Of a DNA stretch of 50,830 bases, positions 1 to 8,428 are shown piece by piece (positions within the stretch are counted from its first letter, which is position 1; every line of letters starts with the position of its first letter). Location of the stretch: contig JAACFB010000027.1 in the NCBI GenBank assembly GCA_009937615.1, positions 1 to 50,830 on the forward strand, read 5' to 3'. The notes under the pieces are model-generated. The model was given only the letters and a program-made list of their open reading frames with translations, did no database searches and had not been told where the DNA came from. Origin of the DNA: Gammaproteobacteria bacterium (GTDB lineage: Bacteria > Pseudomonadota > Gammaproteobacteria > Steroidobacterales > Woeseiaceae). The position numbers and the translations under genes are program-made.

Positions 1-2
1 TG

Positions 3-215
3 GGCATTTTCGTGTTGCGGCTGAGACAGCCCGATCTGCCGCGCCCCTATCGAACGTTCGCGTACCCGCTTCCGCCCCTGATTTACCTGGCGCTAACGGG
101 CTGGACGCTGACGTTCGTTCTGATAAACCGACCTGCCGAGGCGTTCATCGCGCTCGGCGTCATCGGTGCGGGGCTGATTTTTTACACGCTGTCCCCTGCG
201 AATTCACGGCCCTAG
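3..215 (+). CDS. Amino-acid permease (APC family), C-terminal fragment
   Basis: The gene enters from the left edge; only its last 70 codons lie in the window, in frame 3. The visible part reads VLRLRQPDLPRPYRTFAYP followed by two hydrophobic segments. The loop pattern (R-x-R-x-P-D-L-x-R-P-Y-R) is typical of the end of amino-acid/polyamine/organocation permeases, just before their last two transmembrane helices. Such proteins import amino acids or exchange them across the inner membrane. The substrate cannot be told from this fragment. The next gene is 210 bases downstream, so this is the end of its transcript. Confidence 0.75.
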   Translation, partial: GIFVLRLRQPDLPRPYRTFAYPLPPLIYLALTGWTLTFVLINRPAEAFIALGVIGAGLIFYTLSPANSRP

Positions 216-288
216 CCTCGCTGCGCGCGGGCATCGGGATTCCTGAAGCAGGGTTTTGCAGCCACGGCTCACGGGCAGAGAACGGCGA

Positions 289-319
289 CTGACGGCGTCA
301 GTGATGTCAACGCGTTGAC
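289..319. promoter_or_regulatory. Two adjacent perfect palindromes between the permease and the repeat protein
   Basis: Bases 289-301 read CTGACGGCGTCAG (6-bp arms around one G), and bases 306-319 read GTCAACGCGTTGAC (a perfect 14-bp palindrome). They sit four bases apart, between the permease stop and the start at 426. They could be operators for the downstream gene, or DNA inverted repeats that help end the permease transcript. No U-run follows, so a classical terminator is less likely. A TATACT-like element lies further downstream, near 370-375. Confidence 0.3.
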
Positions 320-425
320 GCTATTGAGGCGAACCAATTACAGGCATGAAACTGCCATTGTAATTTCGAGCTTTGATATATACTCCGGCATGCCACAACC
401 ATCCAACAACAAGAGGGCGCCTCAA

Positions 426-818
426 ATGCGAACGATAGCTACGATCTTCGGTATAGCCTGCTCGGTTATATTAGTTTTCTCGACCCAGGCTTTTGCCGAC
501 AGTGCAGCGGTCAGCACGATGGCAGAGATCACTCTGAACCTTAATCATGTTCCCAGTGACGAGGACAAGCAGAAGCTGGCGGCGATCGCCAGCAGCAGTG
601 ACAGCAGCGAGGCGGAAGTCGCAGTTGCGACGGCGATGTCGAATATAGAACATCGCCTGACCGACGCCGACAAGGAAACGCTGAGTTCGATTGCTGCGGA
701 TGACTCCGCCGACGCTGACCTGCGCGCGCTGGCGGGCGTTTTGATCAGCCTCAATCATCGTCCCAGCGATGCCGATAAGGCCAGTCTCGAACAGATCGTA
801 GCCGGCACCGGCGATTAG
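426..818 (+). CDS. Small exported protein with three 35-residue repeats
   Basis: This is a 130-residue protein. I chose the ATG at 426 because GAGGG lies just upstream and because a clean signal peptide follows (residues 1-24, ending AFA-D). The open frame continues upstream but without signal-peptide logic. The mature part contains three copies of a motif approximately LNH-x-PSD-x-DK-x-x-L-x-x-I. The motif histidines are at residues 41, 76 and 111, exactly 35 apart. The mature protein is acidic and Ala/Ser/Asp-rich, with no cysteine. It is probably periplasmic or secreted. I do not recognise a named family, and no function is assigned. Confidence 0.75.
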   Translation: MRTIATIFGIACSVILVFSTQAFADSAAVSTMAEITLNLNHVPSDEDKQKLAAIASSSDSSEAEVAVATAMSNIEHRLTDADKETLSSIAADDSADADLRALAGVLISLNHRPSDADKASLEQIVAGTGD

Positions 819-851
819 CCGACACCGGACTGCGTTGGGCTGATTTTGCCA

Positions 852-875
852 TGCCCGCTGCGTGCGCAGCGGGCA
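852..875. terminator. Hairpin between convergent genes
   Basis: The arms TGCCCGCTGC (852-861) and GCAGCGGGCA (866-875) pair perfectly over 10 bp around a 4-base loop. It lies between the convergent ends of the repeat protein (818) and the haem lipoprotein (913). There is no strong T-run on either side, so it may be a weak shared terminator. Confidence 0.5.
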
Positions 876-912
876 CTCCCCGGCCCGGAAACGCCGGCTC
901 CTCCCGATCGCG

Positions 913-3045
913 TTATTTTGCGAGCGGGTCGGGCCTGACCTGGAAGTGCACGACGATGGGTTTCGAGCCTTTGCCGCCTTCTTTCAGCCACGGTGTGCGG
1001 TCTCCCTCCGGAACCCAGATGCCGCGGCCCTTCCAGCCGGCGTCAGGATCGTCTATGCGGCCCTCGAAGCCTTTGGTGTAGAAACCCAAAGGATACGGAA
1101 TTCGCAACGTAACGAAGCGGTTATCGACCAGCGCGTGCACGCCGTCGAACAGGTTGCCGGTCGCGATCGGGACGTCCTCGCCAAGGCCCAGTGAATCATG
1201 CTGGTCGACCCACGTGTAATAGCTCGACTCGACGCTGAAGTCCGGCAGGTCGGCAAAGCCCGGCCCGGGCAGGTCATGCAGTGTCCAGCCTTCCGGGCAG
1301 TGATCGCCAGTGGCCGTGGGCCCGTTCAGCGGCCCCTTGCACTTGCGGCGGTCAAACTCGCCCAGGTGCCCGCTCCCGAGTGACGCCCAGATAACGCCGT
1401 TCTTGTCGATGTCCGCACCGCGGACAGCGAAGCCCGGCAGCGGTGGATTGTAGACTTCGGCGAGCGCCGTCTGCGGTGGGTTGTCACCCGGCAACAGGCG
1501 GGTTATCGAGCCGGGAAAGCCAAATGCGTTCGATCCCCAGACCGCGTCGCCGCGTGGTTCCGGCATCACCGCGTAAAAGCCCTTCACAACGCGACGGTCG
1601 AGCGCAGGATCCGGTTCCTCGTCCGGTTCGGTCCAGGTGTCCTGCCGGCCATTGCCGTTGGTATCGAGGATCAGCGGCGCCCAGCCTTGCGCGGCCGCGG
1701 CGTCGCCGGTCTCGAGGAAGGTCGTGGTGTCCAGCCAGCCGACGACGTCGCGACCGCCGCTGGTCCAGAGCGTATTGCGATCGTCATAGGCGAACTGCAG
1801 GTGGTGGGTGCTGAAACAGGTATCGACAAACGAGTACTCACCGGTCGCAGGGTCGAGCAAAGCGAGATGTCGCGACGAACTGTCCTTGGGATACAGCATC
1901 GCGGATGGATGCTCGGAGCCCGCCCTGCAAAAATCCGGGTTGGCCGCCGCGCGGATTCGCGCCGTCAGCCAGACACGGCCTTCCGCGTCGAGCATCGGGT
2001 TGTGAATGTTCGAGCGGCTGTCCCAGATTTGCTCCTCGCCCCAGTAGGGGGAGGGCGCGACCACGGGTCTGTCTGTCTCGCTCGGCGTATCTTCGTCGCG
2101 GACCGGAACATTGAAAACGCTGGCCTCGTTCGCCACCGGGTCGAGCACCGGCATTTCGTCGGTGCTGAGTTCGGGTGCGCCGTACAGCGGTCCGTAGGCG
2201 TTGACGGTCGGATTGCGGCGATCGGTGCCCGACAGGTCGTGCATGTAATACTGCGGGCTCGACCAGTCGCGAATCGTTGCCACGACGTTGCGCTCGACTC
2301 CGCTCGGCCGGTCCGGCACGTGTGCGGGTATCTCGCCGGCGGCGATCCGGTCAGTCCAGTCAGCCATGTATTTTATGGGCAAACCCTTCAGGCGCTCAGA
2401 CGCCGTACGCAGCATGTTGTCGCCGGCCTGTCCGGATGAAATTCGCCGGGCCCATGCAGCCTGTGATGGCCTGATGTCCGCAAGTGCCGTCGGAATCGTT
2501 CGTGTGGCCTCGTTACCCATCTGGTGACAGCCGACGCAGCCCATGTTTTTAACCCAGGTCAGGTAATAGGGCAGGCCGCCAGGCAATTCGGCGACTTCTT
2601 CGTCGCTCGGCAGGCCCATCATCGCGTACCAGTATGCTGCCGGGTAAACCTGCGCGGCGATCGTGGGGTCCGGAGCGATGACGGCGGCCAAATCGACAAT
2701 GGTGCCCGGCGTTGCCGCAACCTTGGGTGAATCCTGCAGACCGTACCCGCGAACCCAGAGTTGATAGTCCGCGGCAGGCAGGTCGGGGACCAGGTACCGG
2801 CCCTCGCCGTCGGTGACGACGATACGCACGAATCGCGTGCCGAGATCAGCGGTTTCGGCGATGACCCAGACCCCGGCTTCCGGCCCCGCGGCACTGCTGA
2901 CGAACCCCGCGATATCGTCAGCGTCGATGGGAATGGTCGACTGCGCCGGCTCAGGGCCCTCGCGGCCACAGCTAATCAGCGTCAGCGATACGATACCGAA
3001 CAGAACAAGTTGCAGGCTGTTTATTCTTGTCGGCCGTGCGCTCAT
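913..3045 (-). CDS. Lipoprotein with carboxypeptidase-like domain, c-type haem site and beta-propeller
   Basis: This 710-residue protein starts with a lipoprotein signal whose lipobox is LISC (Cys26), so it should be membrane-anchored on the periplasmic side. Residues about 45-120 look like a carboxypeptidase-regulatory (Ig-like) domain, with the pattern G-x-V-x(n)-V-x-V-x-T-D-x-x-G-R-Y. A single c-type haem motif, CVGCH (170-174), follows. The remainder, about 250-700, has repeated W/G/D-rich blades such as DAEGRVWLTA and DKNGVIWASLG, as in virginiamycin-lyase-like or SMP30-like propellers. The haem implies electron transfer or a redox enzyme. The substrate is unknown. Neighbouring genes on the same strand also encode exported proteins. 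Confidence 0.75.
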   Translation of the reverse strand: MSARPTRINSLQLVLFGIVSLTLISCGREGPEPAQSTIPIDADDIAGFVSSAAGPEAGVWVIAETADLGTRFVRIVVTDGEGRYLVPDLPAADYQLWVRGYGLQDSPKVAATPGTIVDLAAVIAPDPTIAAQVYPAAYWYAMMGLPSDEEVAELPGGLPYYLTWVKNMGCVGCHQMGNEATRTIPTALADIRPSQAAWARRISSGQAGDNMLRTASERLKGLPIKYMADWTDRIAAGEIPAHVPDRPSGVERNVVATIRDWSSPQYYMHDLSGTDRRNPTVNAYGPLYGAPELSTDEMPVLDPVANEASVFNVPVRDEDTPSETDRPVVAPSPYWGEEQIWDSRSNIHNPMLDAEGRVWLTARIRAAANPDFCRAGSEHPSAMLYPKDSSSRHLALLDPATGEYSFVDTCFSTHHLQFAYDDRNTLWTSGGRDVVGWLDTTTFLETGDAAAAQGWAPLILDTNGNGRQDTWTEPDEEPDPALDRRVVKGFYAVMPEPRGDAVWGSNAFGFPGSITRLLPGDNPPQTALAEVYNPPLPGFAVRGADIDKNGVIWASLGSGHLGEFDRRKCKGPLNGPTATGDHCPEGWTLHDLPGPGFADLPDFSVESSYYTWVDQHDSLGLGEDVPIATGNLFDGVHALVDNRFVTLRIPYPLGFYTKGFEGRIDDPDAGWKGRGIWVPEGDRTPWLKEGGKGSKPIVVHFQVRPDPLAK

Positions 3046-3189
3046 CGGCGGCGCTCCTGAGTGACTGCTTGCCCGATGTCAAGCATAGCAATAGTCATTG
3101 CCGTTGCCACGCTCTCAAGCGGCTGGCGCTTTGGTCCTGGTACACGGGCAACAAACAACACCTTCGCCCGCATTGTCCGGATGCGATAT

Positions 3190-3876
3190 CTAATCGGCGG
3201 CAAAACAATAAAACCGACCTGCGCCACCCGTGTCATTGAAATTCTCCAGCGAACACCCCCTCGTCGAGTGCGATGAATTCCAGGAGGTATTCCACGAACT
3301 GACCCGGTCATGATGTCCGATCATGGCGCTGCCGTCGGGGCCGTCGTAAGTCCAGTTGCTGCAGGTGCGGTCATCGCCCGCCGAGGACAGTCCCGGCGGA
3401 AACGCGCGCCCGTGGGAATCCGATCCGGTAAGCATGTCATGTTCGTTGTTCTCTCCCTCGGGGCGGACGCGACCGTTCACGAGTTCCCCTTTTTCCGTCA
3501 GGGCCGTTTCGCGATAGATTAGATTACTGTCGCGCTGAACGTCGCCGTGAAGATCCGCGAGACTCGCTGCGATCATGACGCCCTTTGCGTTATGCCACGG
3601 ACCATTTCCAATACGGTCGCGGGCATTGACGGCCGGTTGTTGCTGCGTGCCGTGGGTGCTCAGGTAGGCGCGCCAGGTGTGCTCGCCTGCGCCCACGGCC
3701 GCCGCCAGTTCCTGGCATATCGCGTCGGCGCCGGCCAACCCGCCGAGATTGCCGCTATTGGTCTGACTGGTCACGAAAAACGTCATCGGAGCATCAGTTG
3801 CTTGCTGCGACAACGCTGCGAAAGAAATTAACCCCATGGAGATGGCGGCGAACAGAAATCTTGTTGGTCGTCCCAT
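3190..3876 (-). CDS. Exported lectin-fold (endostatin/DUF1554-like) protein
   Basis: This is a 228-residue protein with a signal peptide (about 1-23). The opening of the mature part, FFVTSQTNSGNLGGLAGAD, and the later TWRAYLST, GNGPWHNAKG and CSNWTYDG blocks match the C-type-lectin-like fold seen in endostatin-like and DUF1554 proteins. A first Cys near residue 54 and the C-terminal cysteines probably form disulfides. A GGGAG ribosome site lies in front of the ATG. It could bind a ligand at the cell surface or in the periplasm; no enzyme residues are evident. The family is read by eye only. Confidence 0.65.
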   Translation of the reverse strand: MGRPTRFLFAAISMGLISFAALSQQATDAPMTFFVTSQTNSGNLGGLAGADAICQELAAAVGAGEHTWRAYLSTHGTQQQPAVNARDRIGNGPWHNAKGVMIAASLADLHGDVQRDSNLIYRETALTEKGELVNGRVRPEGENNEHDMLTGSDSHGRAFPPGLSSAGDDRTCSNWTYDGPDGSAMIGHHDRVSSWNTSWNSSHSTRGCSLENFNDTGGAGRFYCFAAD

Positions 3877-3950
3877 GAAATTGCTCCCGATTGTCCAGAT
3901 TACTCGTCTTAATAAGTTGGCACTGCGCCCCGCTTATTCGCCTACAAGAA

Positions 3951-3979
3951 GTCTAACCGCCCCTGCAGGGCGGTTAGAC
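3951..3979 (-). terminator. Strong hairpin downstream of the 3996-4775 gene
   Basis: The arms GTCTAACCGCCC (3951-3962) and GGGCGGTTAGAC (3968-3979) pair over 12 bp around CTGCA. It lies 17 bases past the stop of the minus-strand gene. It is followed on that strand by TTCTTGTAGG, a modest T-run. It probably separates that gene from the lectin-fold gene. Confidence 0.7.
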
Positions 3980-3995
3980 CTCCGCAGCACGGCGA

Positions 3996-4775
3996 CTATC
4001 TGAGTTGAGCTGACCGCCTGAGCCTGGCGTCATAGACGCGCGATTCGTTGCAGTCAATTTGATCGCCGAGCATTTCCATCCTCGTGCGCCAGAGAGCCCC
4101 GTTGACCACGCGCTCGAAATCGGCACCGAGCGAGGCATGGTTGGGGTAGACACCGAGCATTTTGAAGTCGAAATTGGCGTCGCCACCGCCGTACGCAGGC
4201 CACCACTGGTACATTCCCGCATTTGATCCGTTCTCGCTGAGCGTGTTGGCCCAGCCTGTCATGCCTTCGGCAATCGTGTCATACGTTGCGCCTTCTTTGA
4301 TCGTGCAGTCGGAGAACGTGATGACGGCTGTTTCCGGCGACCCATCGTCATAATCTGGCGGCAGTTTGAAAGCCCGGGACGCGAATCCGACGTGCGCATT
4401 GCACTCGACGACGCTATTGAAGGCAGCGATGCTCTCACCGCCCGTTGCATGGTAGTTGTCGCGGCCCTGTCCGAACGTGTTGCCGTCCCTGGAAGCGCCG
4501 AGCCAAAGAACATCGAAGTCCTGCTCGGGTGAAAAGAACTGCCGCGTCAAAGTCCAGGCCTGATACGCATCGGTTCCTTGCTCGTCCAGATAGGCGTTCC
4601 ACTGGTCGACAACCGCATCCAGGTCAGCAGGGCCCTTACCTTCCCTGAAGTCGCAGGCATACAGCTCGGTTGGCAAAAACCTGGCCATGCGGTCGTCATC
4701 CTGCGCATTGACACAACTCGCGCTGACAAGCGTAATCACGCCGGCGGACAGCATCGTTATTATCAGTTTGTTCAT
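3996..4775 (-). CDS. Exported protein of unknown function
   Basis: This is a 259-residue protein. A signal peptide of about 24 residues ends SCVNAQ. The ATG at 4775 is preceded by GGATAAGAAG. The mature part has several aromatic-rich blocks, including YACDFREGKGPADLDAVV, DFDVLWLGASRDGNTFG and AGMYQWWPAYGG. It also has spaced cysteines at CDF, ECNAH, SDCTI and DCNES. Similar proteins are common in marine gammaproteobacteria, but I know no assigned role. The repeated pattern of a set of residues around ADLD-W-x-x-Y could suggest a dimeric alpha/beta-barrel (ABM-like) fold, but this is weak. It is transcribed towards the lectin-fold gene, with a hairpin between them. Confidence 0.7.
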   Translation of the reverse strand: MNKLIITMLSAGVITLVSASCVNAQDDDRMARFLPTELYACDFREGKGPADLDAVVDQWNAYLDEQGTDAYQAWTLTRQFFSPEQDFDVLWLGASRDGNTFGQGRDNYHATGGESIAAFNSVVECNAHVGFASRAFKLPPDYDDGSPETAVITFSDCTIKEGATYDTIAEGMTGWANTLSENGSNAGMYQWWPAYGGGDANFDFKMLGVYPNHASLGADFERVVNGALWRTRMEMLGDQIDCNESRVYDARLRRSAQLR

Positions 4776-4864
4776 CTTCTTATCCTTGTTTCATATGATT
4801 GTTGCACCGGGTCGCTGCCAACGGCAGCCGTTATCGTTGAGTATAGTAGACGAGGGCGAGCCCG

Positions 4865-5277
4865 CTAGAGGCGGAACGTGCAGCTCGGCTTGACGTTGGC
4901 ATCGCGCGACTCGGATTTGAACGCAGCTTCCCTGTCACGGTCCCGAATGCTGTGATTGATGACGAATTGTCCCCGCTGACCCGCAGTGGGTGGCCTTGCT
5001 AGCCGGGCATTCATGCCGCGCCCTTTCGAGGACTGTTCCGGAAACCTGAAACCCGGAGAGCTCGATGAAAACCCTCCGCCGAATTCACCGAAACTGGCGC
5101 TTAAAAGCCACCGCGGCAGCGGCTCAATAGCGTTGAACTTGAAACCCGTGCCTGAGCAAACGTCCGCGCGGTACGGGTAAAAGTCGAAAGCGACCCGCCA
5201 GGGACATGGTCATGCGCGACGACGTTCGACGATGCTGATAACAAGACGGCAACGAGAAAGATGTTTCTGCGCTGTAG
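4865..5277 (-). pseudogene. Probable frameshifted remnant of an exported-protein gene
   Basis: This lies in a 600-base stretch with no long intact gene. On the minus strand, an open frame from 5277 to 5101 begins with IFLVAVLLSASSNVVA-HDH, a good signal-peptide sequence, but has no ATG, GTG or TTG before it. A second open frame (5209-4865, 114 codons plus stop) reads as ordinary protein, e.g. WRVAFDFYPYRADVCSG, ending VKPSCTFRL. The two frames overlap by about 100 bases, so a single-base indel would join them. A shorter intact option starts at the ATG at 5014 (49 residues). I infer a decayed or mis-sequenced small secreted protein. An alternative is chance openness. Confidence 0.35.
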
Positions 5278-5292
5278 TTAAGAATCTATACT
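5264..5292 (+). promoter_or_regulatory. Possible sigma-70 promoter for the FAA-hydrolase gene
   Basis: A good -10 box, TATACT (5287-5292), lies about 77 bases before the start at 5370. The matching -35, TTTCTG (5264-5269), is weak at a 17-base spacing. It overlaps the start region of the broken minus-strand gene. Confidence 0.3.
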
Positions 5293-5369
5293 GATAACGA
5301 AGGAATCGTGCATCGCGCGCTGCGCAGAAAAAGCAAAAACTCACAAACAGCAGTGAAAGGGAAAAGACG

Positions 5370-6389
5370 ATGATTTATCGCGCATTGACTATACTGATCG
5401 GACTGATATGGACGGCGGCGCAAGCGCAGGTGTCTGATGCTCCCGATGCCGCATTCAAGCTGGCCACATTTTCCGCTAACGGAGAGGAGCGCGTCGGCAT
5501 TCTGATCGGTGATCGGCTGCTGGACCTGAAAGCAGCAAATACCTATCTCGAAGTCGAGACTGGTGTGGCAGTCACCGACCTGCCTGATGACATGAAGACC
5601 CTGATCGAGCAGTCGGAAAGAACAAAGCCGCGGCTTTTCCAGATTGCCAATTACCTCGCCGGTCACACCGCTGACATCGACTTCGGCTACGACCCCGACG
5701 GCGTGGCGATCAAAGCACCCATCAAGTATCCGTGGAACCTGCTTGCTGCGGGGCAGAACTATCGCGCGCATGCGGCCGAGATGGGCGGCTCGACTGACAT
5801 CGATCCGGACAGGGACAATCCGTTCCTGTTCGCCAAATCGCCGCGCTCGACCATCATCGACCCCGGTCAGCCGTACGTGATTCCACCCGGGCGCGACCGC
5901 ATCGACTGGGAAGGCGAGTTTTCCATTGTCGTTGGCAAACAGTCGAAAAACCTGACGCTCGACAATGCGATGGACCATGTTTTCGGTTTTACGATTGTCT
6001 ATGACGTCAGCGATCGTGAGGCACAAATACCCGTCAATGGCCGCTACGCGCGGGACTGGTTTTCGGGCAAGAGCATGGATCACGCGGCACCCATGGGGCC
6101 GTATATCACGCCAAAAGAATTTCTGCCCAACCACGCGAAGCTGCGTATCACGACAAGAGTCAACGGCGAAGTGATGCAGGACTCGAACACGTCCTATCTG
6201 ATCCACGACGTCGAGCGGCTGCTGCGCTACGTGACTTCGAGAATGACGCTCTGGCCGGGTGACGTGATCGCCACGGGTACCCCATCGGGCGTCGGTAACG
6301 GCCGCAAACCACCTGTTTATCTGAAGCCCGGAGATACCGTGGAAATCGAGGTGGAAGGCATCGGTAAGCTCGTGACGCCGATCCTTTAG
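5370..6389 (+). CDS. Exported fumarylacetoacetate hydrolase family protein
   Basis: This is a 339-residue protein. Residues about 1-20 (MIYRALTILIGLIWTAAQAQ) form a Sec signal with an AQA cleavage motif, unusual for this normally cytosolic family. The rest is a full FAH domain: NYRAHAAEMG (start of the catalytic core), DWEGEFSIVVG (the E-x-E metal ligands), YDVSDRE (the Asp ligand), the FSGKSMDHAAPMGP lid and DVIATGTPSGVG near the end. Family members hydrolyse or decarboxylate beta-diketo or 2-oxo acids with Mg2+ or Mn2+. The substrate is unknown here, and a periplasmic location is inferred. GAAAGGG precedes the start. It converges with hisI. Confidence 0.85.
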   Translation: MIYRALTILIGLIWTAAQAQVSDAPDAAFKLATFSANGEERVGILIGDRLLDLKAANTYLEVETGVAVTDLPDDMKTLIEQSERTKPRLFQIANYLAGHTADIDFGYDPDGVAIKAPIKYPWNLLAAGQNYRAHAAEMGGSTDIDPDRDNPFLFAKSPRSTIIDPGQPYVIPPGRDRIDWEGEFSIVVGKQSKNLTLDNAMDHVFGFTIVYDVSDREAQIPVNGRYARDWFSGKSMDHAAPMGPYITPKEFLPNHAKLRITTRVNGEVMQDSNTSYLIHDVERLLRYVTSRMTLWPGDVIATGTPSGVGNGRKPPVYLKPGDTVEIEVEGIGKLVTPIL

Positions 6390-6394
6390 CCGGA

Positions 6395-6414
6395 GCCGGC
6401 GCAAAATCGCCGGC
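6395..6414. terminator. Hairpin between convergent FAA-hydrolase gene and hisI
   Basis: GCCGGCG (6395-6401) pairs with CGCCGGC (6408-6414) around CAAAAT, six bases past the stop at 6389. A short T-run (CCCTTT) follows on the plus strand. It could end both convergent transcripts. Confidence 0.5.
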
Positions 6415-6437
6415 GCCCTTTGGCAGCGCCGGTGAAT

Positions 6438-6935
6438 CTAAAGCTGAGTGGGATTCGGCGCTTTGCCGTAGACGTCCTCGGGGTCGAATACTTTCTCGGT
6501 ATCGGTCCATTCGAGATCGACATGCCCCGCCGACTGGTTGCGTTCGAATTCGTCGCCCACGGGCACGCGCCGGTAAAAACAGCTGCGGTAGCCGACATGG
6601 CAGCTGGCGCCGCCGGTGACATCGACACGCAGCCAGATGCAATCCTGGTCGTCGTCGACGAGCAGTTCCCGCACGTGCTGCACGAAACCGCTGGTCGCAC
6701 CCTTATGCCAAAGCGTCTGTCGGCTGCGGCTGTAGTAATGTGCCTCGCCGGTGCTGATCGTAAGGCCGAGTGCCTCGGCATTCATGTAGCCCTGCATCAG
6801 CAATTCGCCAGAGTCGGCGTCGGTCGTAACGACCGTGATGAGCCCCCGATCGTCGAATTTCGGCGCCAGGTCGCTGCTCTCCTCGACCTGCTCGATCGAA
6901 TGGCGTGCTTGAAATTTGACCGTAGCAGCAGACAT
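6438..6935 (-). CDS. hisI: Phosphoribosyl-AMP cyclohydrolase
   Basis: This is a 165-residue monofunctional enzyme. It opens the adenine ring of phosphoribosyl-AMP to give ProFAR, the third step of histidine synthesis. The family core is clear: [23 protein letters not shown] in outline, the Asp cluster D94/D96/D98 (DDDQD) expected to bind Mg2+, and the zinc-site cysteines C112 and C119 in [10 protein letters not shown]. It lacks the HisE (pyrophosphohydrolase) domain fused in many enterics. It stands alone, away from other his genes, and is divergent from cysS. Confidence 0.93.
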   Translation of the reverse strand: MSAATVKFQARHSIEQVEESSDLAPKFDDRGLITVVTTDADSGELLMQGYMNAEALGLTISTGEAHYYSRSRQTLWHKGATSGFVQHVRELLVDDDQDCIWLRVDVTGGASCHVGYRSCFYRRVPVGDEFERNQSAGHVDLEWTDTEKVFDPEDVYGKAPNPTQL

Positions 6936-7044
6936 CTCAAGTCCTCGATAATTCGGGCGGCGGGGGCGGCAGAATACAAGGCGTAGCCGCCTGCGGCAAT
7001 ATTGCTATCATGCACGCCTTCAGGCGCAGGAGTCCGGCAAGGCC

Positions 7045-8424
7045 ATGACGATACAGTTGCACGATACCAGGCAGGGAAAGAAAGTCCTTTTCGAACCTCT
7101 CCGGGAGGGGGAGGTCACGATGTATTTGTGCGGGCCGACGGTTTACAACTTCGCCCATATCGGCAATGCACGGCCCGCGGTCGTCTTCGACCTGCTGGCA
7201 CGCGTGTTACGTCGCCGCTACAAACTGACGTTTGCGCGGAATATCACCGACGTCGATGACAAGATAAATGCGGCATCCGTCGAGACCGGCAAACCCATCG
7301 GTGAGATCACAGAGCGCTTCATCGATGCGTACAACGACGACATGGGTGCACTGGGCGTCGAGCTGCCCGATATCGAACCGCGCGCGACGCAGCATATTGA
7401 AGAGATGATTGCGATGATCGGTAAACTCATCGCCAGTGGTCATGCCTACGAGGCCGACGGCCACGTACTCTTTGACGTGCCGAGCTACCCTGATTACGGC
7501 GCGTTATCGAAGCGTGATCTTCGCGAGATGATCGCCGGGTCGCGCGTCGAAGTTGCGCCCTACAAGAGGTCGGCCCAGGACTTCGTCTTGTGGAAACCCT
7601 CGACGCCCGAACTGCCTGGCTGGGATTCGCCGTGGGGCAAGGGCCGGCCCGGCTGGCACATCGAATGCTCGGCGATGGCCGAGAAGCACCTCGGCGAGAC
7701 GATTGATATTCACGCTGGTGGCCAGGACCTGGTCTTTCCGCATCACGAGAATGAGCTCGCGCAAAGTCGTTGCGCTCATGACGGCGCCGATTTCGCGCGC
7801 TACTGGCTGCACAACGGGTTCCTGTCCATTGATCACGAAAAGATGTCCAAGTCTCTGGGCAACGTGCTGCTCGTGCATCAATTGATCGAGACCATCCCCG
7901 GGGAAGTGATACGCCTCGCGCTACTGAGCGCTCATTACCGACAACCGCTCGACTGGTCTGATGCAACGATCCAGTCAGCCCGGCGCATGCTCGACCGTCT
8001 CTACGGCGCGATTCGCGGTATCGACGTACCTGCGGACGTGCAGGCTGCTGCAGGGCCGCCGGAGACACTGATTGCTGCACTCGAGGACGATCTGAACACG
8101 CCAAGAGCCATGGCCGAGTTCTTTGCGCTGGCGCGCGAGCTCAACAAAGCGACCGACGACGAAGATCGGCAGCGGCTGGCTGCGGCGATGCAGGCGTCTG
8201 GCGACCTCATGGGCCTGCTGCAGGTCGATCCGGAAACCTGGTTTGCCGGTCACGTGCAGGGTGATCTGTCAGCCGACGATATCGCTGCGCTGTTGGACGA
8301 ACGACGAGAGGCACGCGCCAATCGCGACTTCGATGCGGCCGATGCGATACGTGACAAGCTGTTGGATGCCGGTATCACCATCGAAGACGGTCCAGGCGGC
8401 ACAAGCTGGCGGCGCAGCGGGTAA
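7045..8424 (+). CDS. cysS: Cysteinyl-tRNA synthetase
   Basis: This 459-residue class I synthetase charges tRNA-Cys. It has the HIGN signature at residues 38-41, preceded by the zinc ligand Cys29 in [14 protein letters not shown] is at 266-270, and GWHIECSAM and HHENELAQS carry further zinc and adenylate residues. The length matches the family (about 460). The ATG at 7045 begins the normal N-terminus. sufE follows after 4 bases, so the two are probably co-transcribed. Confidence 0.97.
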   Translation: MTIQLHDTRQGKKVLFEPLREGEVTMYLCGPTVYNFAHIGNARPAVVFDLLARVLRRRYKLTFARNITDVDDKINAASVETGKPIGEITERFIDAYNDDMGALGVELPDIEPRATQHIEEMIAMIGKLIASGHAYEADGHVLFDVPSYPDYGALSKRDLREMIAGSRVEVAPYKRSAQDFVLWKPSTPELPGWDSPWGKGRPGWHIECSAMAEKHLGETIDIHAGGQDLVFPHHENELAQSRCAHDGADFARYWLHNGFLSIDHEKMSKSLGNVLLVHQLIETIPGEVIRLALLSAHYRQPLDWSDATIQSARRMLDRLYGAIRGIDVPADVQAAAGPPETLIAALEDDLNTPRAMAEFFALARELNKATDDEDRQRLAAAMQASGDLMGLLQVDPETWFAGHVQGDLSADDIAALLDERREARANRDFDAADAIRDKLLDAGITIEDGPGGTSWRRSG

Positions 8425-8428
8425 TCGA

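Noticed and set aside
5286..6404. 372-codon minus-strand ORF opposite the FAA hydrolase
   Set aside because: It has no recognisable domain. The plus strand holds a complete FAH enzyme.
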